Positions 1 through 6,724 of a stretch of DNA of 11,176 bases are shown in pieces. The position numbers were made by a program, and so were the translations under genes. Source of the stretch: Deltaproteobacteria bacterium. GTDB taxonomy: Bacteria > Desulfobacterota > Desulfobacteria > Desulfobacterales > Desulfatibacillaceae. Below the pieces are notes generated by a model that saw nothing but the letters and a program-made list of their open reading frames with translations, was not told where the DNA came from and searched no databases. How positions within the stretch are numbered: position 1 is the first letter of the stretch; each line of letters begins with the position of its first letter. The stretch is taken from assembly GCA_019308705.1 (NCBI GenBank), contig JAFDHW010000041.1, positions 3,010 through 14,185 on the forward strand. Reading direction: 5' to 3'.

Positions 1-112
1 CTCGCCCGATTTCCGCGCTGGCCGCGTTATCGGGGCTCGGCGTACCAAAGTACGCCTTCACCCCTCTAGCCTTGCCAGCACGGAAATCAGGCTTCGTGAA
101 TAATCCGGGTTA
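1..112. repeat. Long imperfect palindrome, possible MITE/REP-like element (truncated by window edge)
   Basis: Seen in sequence: bases 4-22 and 74-92 form 19-bp inverted arms with two mismatches. If the minus strand is transcribed both mismatches become G-U pairs, so the arm is fully paired in that RNA. Nested inside is an apical hairpin, GGCGTAC-CAAA-GTACGCC at 43-60, and there is partial further pairing between the two parts (for example CGGGG with CCCCT). To the right lies the AT-richer end GAATAATCCGGGTTA (98-112), whose last TTA is the TAA stop codon of the minus-strand CoA-transferase/racemase gene. The left counterpart of that end would lie outside the window. Inference: a small palindromic mobile repeat that inserted next to the gene. 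It could equally act as a strong stem-loop ending the minus-strand operon, although no U-tract is visible. Repeat status cannot be shown from one copy. Confidence 0.45.
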
Positions 113-1258
113 GATCACACCCTTTTTCTCCAGCTCTTGTATCTGCGCTTCCGAGTAGCCCAGTTCGGCCAACAGGGGCTTGGTGTGTTCGCCGAAGGCC
201 GCCGGGGGGGTGCGGAGACCGCCCGGGGTGTCCGAAAGCTTCACGGGCACGCCCAGGGCCTTGGTCTTTGCGCCGTCCTTTTTGGTCATTTCCACGACCA
301 TGTCCCGCTGCTGGAACAGGTCGGATTCCAGGGCCTCGGCCAGGGTTTTCACCGGCGCCACGCAACAGTCCTCGGCCGCCAGAAGCTTTTCCCACTCGGC
401 CAGGGTCTTGGTGGCGAAGATCTCGGCCAGGCGCTGTTTGATCTCCAGCCGCCTGCCCTCGTCGTACTGCAGGGAGGCGTACTCGGGCACCCCCAGGAGT
501 TCGCACAGGCGCTTCCAGAACCGGTTTTCCACCGCGCCCACGGACACGGCCCGGCCGTCCGCCGTGGCGTAGGTGCTGTAGCATGCGTAGCGGTGGGCGA
601 GCATGGACTCGCCCCGCGGCGGGTTCACGCCCAGGACCTGGTAAAACATCAGCCCGACGGGGTGCATGGCGAACATGTTGTCCGTCATGGAGATGTCGAT
701 GTACTGGCCGCGTCCCGTCTTTTGCCTGGCCACCAGGGCCAGGAGGATGCCGATGGCCGCGCTCATGCCGCCGCCGGCCATGTCCGCGAACTGCACGCCG
801 GGGATGGACGGCGGCCGGTCCGCTTCGCCGATGATGTCCAGCACCCCGGAATAGGACAGGTAGTTGGCGTCGTGGCCCGCCACGTCGCGCAAGGGCCCCT
901 CCTGGCCGTAGCCCGTCACCGAGCAGTACACCACGCCGGGGTTTACGGCGGACACCGCCTCGTAATCCACGCCCAGGCGCTTGGTCACCCCGGGCCGGAA
1001 CCCTTCCAGGACCACGTCCGCGTCTTTTGCCAGGGCAAAGAAGATGTCCTTGCCTTCCGGGGTCTTCAGGTCCAGGGTCATGTGCTCCTTGTTGCGGTTC
1101 ACCGTTTCCAGGTACAGGCCGTCCGCGGCGAACCGCTTGTCCTCGATGGCGATGACCCGCGCGCCGTGGTCGGCCAGGATCATGCTGCAGTAGGGTCCGG
1201 GAAGGAGCCGGGAGAGGTCCACCACCTTGATGCCGTCGAGCGCGCCTGGTTGGGGCAT
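110..1258 (-). CDS. CaiB/BaiF-family CoA-transferase or alpha-methylacyl-CoA racemase
   Basis: A 382-residue family III CoA-transferase fold protein, cytoplasmic. The N-terminus (GIKVVDLSRLLPGPYCSMILADHGARVI) and C-terminus (GYSEAQIQELEKKGVI) are typical of the family at full length. Visible residues favour the racemase branch: His129 in AGHDANYLSYSG, Asp159 in FADMAGGG and Glu244 in VGAVENRFW. These match the His126/Asp156/Glu241 catalytic set of Mycobacterium tuberculosis MCR at a constant offset of +3. Family III CoA-transferases keep the Asp but usually not this His/Glu pairing. The likely reaction is therefore epimerisation of a 2-methylacyl-CoA, or otherwise CoA transfer between acids. 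The ATG at 1258 is chosen over upstream ATGs because AAAGGAG sits just 5' of it and the family N-terminus starts there. It lies last in the minus-strand cluster, 121 bp after the acetoacetyl-CoA synthetase gene. The substrate is unknown. Confidence 0.9.
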   Translation of the reverse strand: MPQPGALDGIKVVDLSRLLPGPYCSMILADHGARVIAIEDKRFAADGLYLETVNRNKEHMTLDLKTPEGKDIFFALAKDADVVLEGFRPGVTKRLGVDYEAVSAVNPGVVYCSVTGYGQEGPLRDVAGHDANYLSYSGVLDIIGEADRPPSIPGVQFADMAGGGMSAAIGILLALVARQKTGRGQYIDISMTDNMFAMHPVGLMFYQVLGVNPPRGESMLAHRYACYSTYATADGRAVSVGAVENRFWKRLCELLGVPEYASLQYDEGRRLEIKQRLAEIFATKTLAEWEKLLAAEDCCVAPVKTLAEALESDLFQQRDMVVEMTKKDGAKTKALGVPVKLSDTPGGLRTPPAAFGEHTKPLLAELGYSEAQIQELEKKGVI

Positions 1259-1283
1259 GGGGGTCTCCTTTGGCGAAGCGGCG

Positions 1284-1316
1284 CCCGGCCCGCGCCGGGG
1301 GCTGGCGCGGGCCGGG
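1284..1316. other. Perfect 13-bp GC-only hairpin in the intergenic region
   Basis: CCCGGCCCGCGCC (1284-1296) is followed by a 7-base loop and its exact complement GGCGCGGGCCGGG (1304-1316). It lies between the acetoacetyl-CoA synthetase stop and the CoA-transferase/racemase start, about 25 bp upstream of that gene's Shine-Dalgarno sequence on the minus strand. No T-run follows it in either direction, so it is not a standard intrinsic terminator. It could stabilise the 3' end of the upstream message or attenuate the downstream gene. Confidence 0.6.
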
Positions 1317-1341
1317 AGCAAACAAATGCGGAGAAGCCCTT

Positions 1342-1355
1342 GTTTTCCGGAAAAC
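1342..1355. other. Perfect 14-base palindrome GTTTTCCGGAAAAC
   Basis: A fully self-complementary 14-mer lies in the 121-bp gap after the acetoacetyl-CoA synthetase stop codon. As DNA it could be a dimeric operator half-site pair. As RNA it has no room for a loop unless the central pairs open. No function can be assigned from sequence alone. Confidence 0.3.
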
Positions 1356-1379
1356 GGAGACTTCCCCGCGGGATTCGGA

Positions 1380-3332
1380 TCAGGTCTTGAGCTCGGGGAT
1401 GTCCCGGTAGTACGCCAGCACCTCGGGGTTGGCCAGGGCGTCGGCGTTGGGGACCTCTTTGCCCTCGATGACCTTCTTCACCGCCAGTTCCACCTTTTTC
1501 ATGTTCAGGGTGTAGGGCACGTCCGGCACGGGCAGGATCTTGGCCGGCACGTGGCGCGGGCTGGCGTTTTCCCGGATGGCCTCCCGGATGCGGCCGGCCA
1601 GGTCTTCGGTCAGTTCCGCGCCCTCGGCCAGCTTCACGAACAGGACCACCCGCTCGTCGTTGTCAAAGGACTGGCCTACCACCACGGAGTCGGCGATCTC
1701 GTCGAAGCCTTCCACCACCCGGTAGATCTCCGCCGTGCCGATGCGCACGCCTCCGGGGTTTAACGTGGCGTCGGACCGGCCGTAGATGACCACCCCGCCG
1801 TGGTCGTTGATCTCGATGAAGTCCCCGTGGCGCCACACGCCCGGGTACACGTCGAAGTAGGCCTTGTGGTACTTCTCGCCCTCCGGGTCGTCCCAGAAGA
1901 AGGCGGGCATGGAGGGGAAGGGCTTTGTGCACACCAGCTCGCCCTTCTGGTTGATGACGGGCTCGCCGTTGTCGTCCCAGGCCTCCACGGCCATGGCCAG
2001 GCCCCGGCACTGGAGTTCTCCCTCGTAGACCGGCCCCATGGGGTTGCCCAGGGCGAAGCAGCCGTTCAAATCCGTGCCGCCGGAGATGGAGGAAAGCTGC
2101 AGGTCGTCTTTCACGTTTTCGTACACCCAGCGGAAGCCTTCCTTGGAAAGCGGCGAACCGGTGGACAGAAGCGCCCGCAAATTCTCCAGGTTCACCTCGC
2201 CCTTGGGGACATAGCCCGAAGAGGAAAGAGCGGAGAGGTATCCGGCCGAGGTGCCGAACACGGTGAGCTTCTCGTCGGCCGCCATGCGCCACAGCGCGCC
2301 CGGGTCCGGGTGGAAGGGGCTGCCGTCGTAGAGGACCACCGTGGCCCCGGCGGCCAACGAGGAGATAAGCCAGTTCCACATCATCCACCCGCAGGTGGTG
2401 AAGTAGAAGATGTTGTCGTCGCGCTTTACGTCCGTGTGGAGCAGGAGCTCCTTCAAGTGGTTGACCAGGATGCCGCCCGCGCTCTGGATCATGCACTTGG
2501 GCAGGCCCGTGGTGCCGGAGGAGTACATGATGTACAGCGGGTGGGACGCGGGCAGCTGGGCGAACTCCATGTCCCGGGGCGATTCCCCGCCCACGAACTC
2601 GTCGTAGTGCACGGAGGCGGGCACCTTGGAGATGTCCGCCTTGTCCCGGGTGTAGGGAACCACCACCACCTGTTGCAGGGTGGGGAGGGTCTGCACCACG
2701 CCGGCGATCTTTTCCAGGGAATCGAATTCCTTTCCCTTGAACCGGTAGCCGTCCGCGCAGAACAGGATCTTGGGCCGGATCTGGCCGAACCGGTCCAGCA
2801 CGCCCTTTTGCCCGAAATCCGGGGAGCAGGAGGACCAGATGGCGCCCAAGGAGGTGGCCGCCAGCATGGCGATGATGGTCTCGGGCATGTTGGGCATGAA
2901 CCCGGCCACCCGGTCCAAGGGCTCCACCCCGGCCTTTTTCAGCGCCGCGGCTAAGGCCGCCACCTTCAGAAACAGCTCCTCGTAGGTCAGCCGCACAGGC
3001 TCTTGCCCCTCGCCGTAGAACACGATGGCCGGAAGGTCGTCGCGAAAGCGCAGGAGATTTTCCGCGAAATTCATGCGCGCGCCGGAAAACCACTTGGCTC
3101 CGGGCATCTTGGCCGGGTCGTCCACCACGTCCTTGTAGGGCCGGGAGACCTTCACGTCCGCCACGTCCCACATCTCGGCCCAGAACTCGGGGATGTTGTC
3201 CACGGACCAGTTCCACAGGCCTTCGTATTCGGAAAAGTCCTTGCCGTACTTCTCGTTGATCCGCTGCATGAAGCGGTACATGTTGGTGTTCTTGACCCGC
3301 TCCGGATCCGGTTTCCAAAGGATCTCCCCCAT
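1380..3332 (-). CDS. Acetoacetate-CoA ligase (acetoacetyl-CoA synthetase)
   Basis: A 650-residue ANL-superfamily adenylate-forming enzyme that activates acetoacetate with ATP and CoA to acetoacetyl-CoA, releasing AMP and PPi. The length is typical for the family. Visible elements: an acetoacetyl-CoA-synthase-type N-terminal cap (residues ~35-90, WNWSVDNIPEFWAEMWD), the P-loop YIMYSSGTTGLPK (267-279), SGGTD (417-421), the WRHGDF aspartate motif (500-505), the hinge YGRSDATLNPGGVRIG (517-532), and the C-terminal lysine motif PYTLNMKK (606-613). Lys612 is the likely adenylation lysine. The residue before it is Met, where related synthetases often have Gly. The ATG at 3332 has AAAGGAG seven bases upstream; longer upstream reading is not supported. 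It is 53 bp downstream of the Fe-S protein gene, in the same direction. It would feed ketone bodies or acetone-derived acetoacetate into acetyl-CoA metabolism. Another short or branched 3-oxoacid as substrate cannot be excluded. Confidence 0.9.
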   Translation of the reverse strand: MGEILWKPDPERVKNTNMYRFMQRINEKYGKDFSEYEGLWNWSVDNIPEFWAEMWDVADVKVSRPYKDVVDDPAKMPGAKWFSGARMNFAENLLRFRDDLPAIVFYGEGQEPVRLTYEELFLKVAALAAALKKAGVEPLDRVAGFMPNMPETIIAMLAATSLGAIWSSCSPDFGQKGVLDRFGQIRPKILFCADGYRFKGKEFDSLEKIAGVVQTLPTLQQVVVVPYTRDKADISKVPASVHYDEFVGGESPRDMEFAQLPASHPLYIMYSSGTTGLPKCMIQSAGGILVNHLKELLLHTDVKRDDNIFYFTTCGWMMWNWLISSLAAGATVVLYDGSPFHPDPGALWRMAADEKLTVFGTSAGYLSALSSSGYVPKGEVNLENLRALLSTGSPLSKEGFRWVYENVKDDLQLSSISGGTDLNGCFALGNPMGPVYEGELQCRGLAMAVEAWDDNGEPVINQKGELVCTKPFPSMPAFFWDDPEGEKYHKAYFDVYPGVWRHGDFIEINDHGGVVIYGRSDATLNPGGVRIGTAEIYRVVEGFDEIADSVVVGQSFDNDERVVLFVKLAEGAELTEDLAGRIREAIRENASPRHVPAKILPVPDVPYTLNMKKVELAVKKVIEGKEVPNADALANPEVLAYYRDIPELKT

Positions 3333-3385
3333 GCCCTTCTCCTTTCGTCGCCCTTCCCGGCGCCTGTCCCCGGCCGGAAAAAAAG

Positions 3386-4444
3386 TCATCCCCCCAAAAG
3401 TTCTTTTTCGCCCAGGGCCGCGCGCAGCAGGTCCACCACGAACAAGGGGGTTAAACCGTTCTCGGCGCATTTTTGCTTCAGCGCCTCTTTGCACATGGGG
3501 CAAAGAAACACCATGGCGGTGGCCCCGGATTCCTTCGCGTCGGCCACGTTGGCGTCCTGGACCGGGCCCATGCCCTTTCGCGATGGCAGGGCGCCCACGG
3601 GGTTCAGCCCGCAGCACAGGGCGTTTTTCCGGTCGTACTTCCTTTGCGCCCGGGTCACGCCGATCTTCTCGAAAAGCTTGTCCGCCAGGTCGTCCCTGCC
3701 GCCGGTGTAGCGCGCGGCGCAGGGCCGCTGGTAGGCGATGGTCATGCCGAGCGGTGTGATGTCCGCCTCGTTCTTTTCCAGGTACTCCAGGAGGTACTCG
3801 TACAGGTGGACCGGGGTAAAGGGGATGTCTATGCCCTGTTCCCTGGCCATGAGAAGCGCCGCGTAGCAGTCTTCGTGGGGCAGGATCACGCGCCCGGCCC
3901 CGGTGGCGGAAAGCCGGCCGACAAACCGCGAAAGCCCCTGCCGCACCACGGACAGGTTGCCCATGTGCATGTACAGCACGTTGCAGAAGTAGTGCCTGCC
4001 GCGCACCATGGGCAGGCTCTCGAAGACCCTGCTTTCAAAGGATTCCCTGGCCGGGTTGTAGATGGTGCAGGCGTCCAGCAGGTCCCCTTCCACCTTCGGG
4101 GGGGTGAACCCGCCTTCGGGCGGGGAGAAGTGGGCCTTGACCCCGGCGAACATCTCCGGGTCCACGTAGGTGCCGGATTCCTCCTGCCGCTGGCAGATGA
4201 GGGCAAAGGGGTCCGCGCCCTTTTTGCAGCGCTCCGTGCAGGCGAAGCAGGTGACGCAGGAATCCAGCCAGTCCGGGTGTTCCCCGGCGGCCAATGCCTC
4301 CATGGCCGCCTTGGCCTGGTCCAGGGAAAAATCCAGGTACGTGCAGCTTTCCAGGCACTCACCGCAAAGGTCGCATTTGTCGGGATCGTACAAGGCGAAG
4401 CTCCAAACCGCCCGCGAACGGGCGCAGAAAGGGTTTGCGTCCAT
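3386..4444 (-). CDS. Fe-S protein with two 4Fe-4S clusters and a CCG domain (HdrD/GlpC-like)
   Basis: A 352-residue cytoplasmic Fe-S protein of the heterodisulfide-reductase/GlpC-related type. Two ferredoxin-like motifs are present: CDLCGECLESC (Cys24/27/30/34) and CVTCFACTERC (Cys63/66/69/73). A complete CCG (cysteine-rich) signature follows: Cys242, 34 residues, Cys277-Cys278-Gly, 36 residues, then Cys315-PM-Cys318. An earlier CCG repeat seems degenerate, with only Cys154 and Cys193 and no CxxC. Such proteins pass electrons between flavoproteins, quinones or thiol-disulfide centres. No membrane segment or flavin domain is seen, so a partner is expected. The ATG at 4444 is the only start between an in-frame upstream stop and the first cluster, although no good ribosome binding site precedes it. 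It lies between the radical SAM and acetoacetate-CoA ligase genes. An electron-transfer role linked to acyl-CoA oxidation is inference. Confidence 0.82.
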   Translation of the reverse strand: MDANPFCARSRAVWSFALYDPDKCDLCGECLESCTYLDFSLDQAKAAMEALAAGEHPDWLDSCVTCFACTERCKKGADPFALICQRQEESGTYVDPEMFAGVKAHFSPPEGGFTPPKVEGDLLDACTIYNPARESFESRVFESLPMVRGRHYFCNVLYMHMGNLSVVRQGLSRFVGRLSATGAGRVILPHEDCYAALLMAREQGIDIPFTPVHLYEYLLEYLEKNEADITPLGMTIAYQRPCAARYTGGRDDLADKLFEKIGVTRAQRKYDRKNALCCGLNPVGALPSRKGMGPVQDANVADAKESGATAMVFLCPMCKEALKQKCAENGLTPLFVVDLLRAALGEKELLGG

Positions 4445-4465
4445 CGGGCGGGGACCGTTCGGGTG

Positions 4466-4492
4466 CGAAAAAGCGCGGGACCTTATATCCCG
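4466..4492 (-). terminator. Weak terminator-like stem-loop after the radical SAM gene
   Basis: On the minus strand CGGGA-TATAAGG-TCCCG (4492-4476) is followed by CGC and five T residues (4472-4468). It lies in the 65-bp gap between the radical SAM stop and the Fe-S protein start. The stem is only five pairs, so termination would be partial at best. The TATAAG within the loop could alternatively be part of a promoter -10 element for the Fe-S gene, but no well-spaced -35 is visible. Confidence 0.25.
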
Positions 4493-4509
4493 GGGTTATG
4501 TCATTGCCT

Positions 4510-5832
4510 TCAAGGAAAATCAACCCGGAGGGCAAGCGCGCGGGCCGGAGGGTTGAAGTAGCCGTGGGAAAGGCGCGGAAACCGTCTTTTCACCTCCCTC
4601 ACCAGGGCGGCCATGCCCATGGGGGCTGTGGATTCCGCGGCCCCGGCCATGCGCCGGTGGTAGCGCGGCGGGTCGTAGTTCAGGTTGCGCCATTGGATCA
4701 TGTCCACGGGGTGGTTTTTCAGAAAGTCGAACAGCGCGGCCGACTCCTGGGCGCTGTCCGTGAATCCGGCCAGGTTCAGGTAGTTGACGGACACCCACCT
4801 GCCCAGCTTCCCGGCCAGGTCGATGCTTTCCAGCACGTCGGCAAAGGCGTATCGGGGCCGGAAGTAGGCCGCGTAGCACGCGGGCCGCACGGAGTTCATG
4901 GACACCCGCACCGCATCCACGCCCGCGGAGAGGACCTTTTCCAGCAGGTCCGGCCGGCCCGCGTTGGTGTTCACGTTGATGGTGCCCCGGTCCGTTGTTT
5001 CGCGGATGAGCCGCGCGGATTCGGCCACCGTGTCCGCCACCAGAAGCGGGTCGCCCTCGCAGCCCTGGCCGAAGCTCACCACGGCCTTTTCACCCACCCG
5101 CCGGATGTGCTCGCAGGCGACCTGGGCGATCTCTTCGGGCTCCGGCACGAAGGCGACGCGCTCCTGGCTCACGGGGAGCGCGCCTTCCTCCTGCAGGGAC
5201 AAGCACCCCAGGCACCGGGCGTTGCACGCGGGCGAGGCGGGCAGGGGGGCCTCGTACCGGCCCAAAAAAAAGTTCTTGGCCGCCGGGCACCCGTAGGTGA
5301 GCGCGCAGTTCTCGGCCAGGTGGCGCACCAGCCGGTTGCGGGGATACTTTTTGCGCATCCGCCGCACCCCGGCCCGCACCTTTTCCATGGGCATGCGCCT
5401 CAGGTCCTGCCGGGGCTCCGCGTCCACCAAAAAGGCCGCGGAAACCACGCCCCCGCTTAAGAATCCCGCCGCGCCGTAGGAGAACAGCGGCAGGGTGTTT
5501 GCTCCTTTTCGCTCCTCCCAGGCCCCATGGTACGCGGCCACGTAGCCCGGGGAGTTGAACACCGCCACGGCGAACAGGGGCTCGCCCGGGGCAAAGGGGT
5601 TTTCGGCCAGCGCCACGGGGCCGCCGGCGTCCGGGTCCCACACCACGGGGCTCCTGTCCGGCAGAAACAGGATCTCCGACCCGTGGGGCAGGGGGAGGAC
5701 GTCGGCCTTCTCCAGGGGCCGCAAAAGGTCCCCGGCCGCGCCGCAGGCGAAATAACCCGGCAGGTCGAACACCTCGCCCCCCGGCCCGGCGGCCAGGGCG
5801 GCGACCATGGTTTTGGGGCTGCTCGCGGGCAT
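4510..5832 (-). CDS. Radical SAM protein of unknown function
   Basis: A 440-residue radical SAM enzyme (residue numbers from the start at 5832). The cluster-binding motif CNARCLGC (Cys203, Cys207, Cys210) has the canonical CxxxCxxC spacing. It is followed by the glycine-rich SAM-binding stretch SFGQGCEGDPL (~253-263) and the strand TINVNTNAGRPD (~284-295). Roughly 175 residues precede the cluster and contain no recognised domain. They include AVFNSPGYVAAYHG and another Cys pair (Cys176, Cys182) just before the radical SAM core. The substrate is not recognisable. The start at 5832 is preferred because GGAAG lies seven bases upstream and because codons between 5871 and 5832 (CCT, CGA, ACT, TCT) are unlike the GC-ending codons used in the gene. 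ATG 5871 would give 453 residues. It is the first gene of the minus-strand series, diverging from the DUF3450 operon. Confidence 0.8.
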   Translation of the reverse strand: MPASSPKTMVAALAAGPGGEVFDLPGYFACGAAGDLLRPLEKADVLPLPHGSEILFLPDRSPVVWDPDAGGPVALAENPFAPGEPLFAVAVFNSPGYVAAYHGAWEERKGANTLPLFSYGAAGFLSGGVVSAAFLVDAEPRQDLRRMPMEKVRAGVRRMRKKYPRNRLVRHLAENCALTYGCPAAKNFFLGRYEAPLPASPACNARCLGCLSLQEEGALPVSQERVAFVPEPEEIAQVACEHIRRVGEKAVVSFGQGCEGDPLLVADTVAESARLIRETTDRGTINVNTNAGRPDLLEKVLSAGVDAVRVSMNSVRPACYAAYFRPRYAFADVLESIDLAGKLGRWVSVNYLNLAGFTDSAQESAALFDFLKNHPVDMIQWRNLNYDPPRYHRRMAGAAESTAPMGMAALVREVKRRFPRLSHGYFNPPARALALRVDFP

Positions 5833-5839
5833 GGACGGG

Positions 5840-5844
5840 CTTCC
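5840..5844 (-). promoter_or_regulatory. Ribosome binding site deciding the radical SAM start
   Basis: GGAAG on the minus strand lies seven bases before the ATG at 5832. The alternative ATG at 5871 has only a pyrimidine-rich, SD-less stretch upstream. This supports the shorter protein. Confidence 0.4.
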
Positions 5845-5936
5845 AAAAGAAGTTCGAGGCGCTTTTTCCATACCACAGGCGGCAAGGGGCACAAAGGGGA
5901 TTTGGCCGCCCCCTTTTATTGCGCGGCCGTACGGTG

Positions 5937-5942
5937 TATGAT
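5937..5942 (+). promoter_or_regulatory. Possible -10 element for the DUF3450/ExbB operon
   Basis: TATGAT, one mismatch from the TATAAT consensus, lies 33 bases before the ATG at 5975 within the 142-bp divergent intergenic region. The -35 position (TTTTAT, 5914-5919, 17-bp spacing) matches TTGACA poorly. This stretch is AT-richer than its surroundings, as expected for a promoter region, but the call rests on weak similarity. Confidence 0.25.
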
Positions 5943-5974
5943 CGCTTTTCCGATCAACCAACCACCGGGATTGT

Positions 5975-6724
5975 ATGAAGAAACTTCTTTTCATAGCCCT
6001 TTGCATCTGCCTGGTTCCCGCGGCGCGCGGCCAGCGGCCCGAGGCGGAAAAACAGGTGCGCGCGGCCATCGACACCCGCCAGCAGACCCAACAGCAGCGG
6101 GAGCAGTGGGCGGCCGAACGCAAGGAGCTTTCCGCCCGCCTGGAGAAGCTCTCCCGGCGGCGCGAGGCGCTTTTGGCCGAAAAGGCGCGCCTTTTGGCGG
6201 AGATTTCCCGGCTGTCGGAGACGGTAAAGGAGCGCGAGCGGGCCGTGGCCGAGTCCGCGGAGCTTTCCGGCGACATGGAACCCCTGTTCTCCCGGGTGCG
6301 CAAAGAGCTTTCCACCCTGGTGGAAACGGGCCCGCCCTACCTGCTGGCCGAACGCCGGGCCGCCCTGTCGGAGCTGGACCGGGTGCTGGCGGACCCGGAG
6401 GCCAAGCAGGACCGCAAGCTTTCCGCCCTGTTTTCCGCGCTTTTGGCCGAGGCCCGGCGGGCGTCGGAGGTGGCCGTGTACCGGGCGGACGTCACGGTAA
6501 ACGGCGAGAGGATCCTGGCCGACGTCCTGGCCCTGGGCCGCACGGCGCTCTTCTTCCAGAGCCCGGACCAGAAGGTCACCGGCGTATACCACCTGGCGGA
6601 CCGGCAGTGGCGCACGGTTTCGGCCAAGTATTCCCGGCCGGTGCGCGCGGCCATGGAAATGGCGGACCAGCGCCGTCCCGCGGACCTGGTGCTTTTGCCC
6701 CTGGGCAGGCTGGAGGTCCCATGA
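5975..6724 (+). CDS. DUF3450 family periplasmic coiled-coil protein
   Basis: A 249-residue protein with a signal peptide (MKKLLFIALCICLVPAARG, about residues 1-19), so it is exported. Residues ~25-95 are a long heptad-rich, Gln/Glu/Arg-rich coiled coil. The C-terminal half carries the family pattern VLALGRTALFFQSPD (~184-198), then a WRTV segment and PADLVLLPLGRLE near the end. DUF3450 proteins are typically encoded directly upstream of the ExbB-like TtpC in TonB2-type systems, and the same order is found here. An accessory periplasmic role in TonB-dependent transport is inferred from that context. The first codons look like a normal signal peptide, and upstream bases lack a strong ribosome binding site. 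Its stop overlaps the next start by 4 bp (ATGA), implying translational coupling. Confidence 0.85.
   Translation: MKKLLFIALCICLVPAARGQRPEAEKQVRAAIDTRQQTQQQREQWAAERKELSARLEKLSRRREALLAEKARLLAEISRLSETVKERERAVAESAELSGDMEPLFSRVRKELSTLVETGPPYLLAERRAALSELDRVLADPEAKQDRKLSALFSALLAEARRASEVAVYRADVTVNGERILADVLALGRTALFFQSPDQKVTGVYHLADRQWRTVSAKYSRPVRAAMEMADQRRPADLVLLPLGRLEVP

Noticed and set aside
87..1325. 412-codon minus-strand frame overlapping the CoA-transferase/racemase gene
   Set aside because: The product is Arg/Gly/Pro-rich without motifs and sits in the wrong frame relative to the well-conserved 382-residue enzyme.
3376..3389. T-run on the minus strand right after the Fe-S protein stop, considered as a terminator
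   Set aside because: No stable GC stem precedes the T7 run, and the next gene has its own close Shine-Dalgarno, so read-through in an operon is more likely.
5833..6315. N-terminal extension of the radical SAM protein up to 6315
   Set aside because: The extra residues are Ser/Arg-rich antisense of the DUF3450 gene and of the intergenic region, with rare codons and no family similarity.
5527..6720. In-frame N-terminal extension of the TtpC-like ExbB giving an 870-residue protein
   Set aside because: The extension crosses the divergent promoter region and the DUF3450 gene in another frame. A signal peptide and GGAGG mark the real start at 6721.
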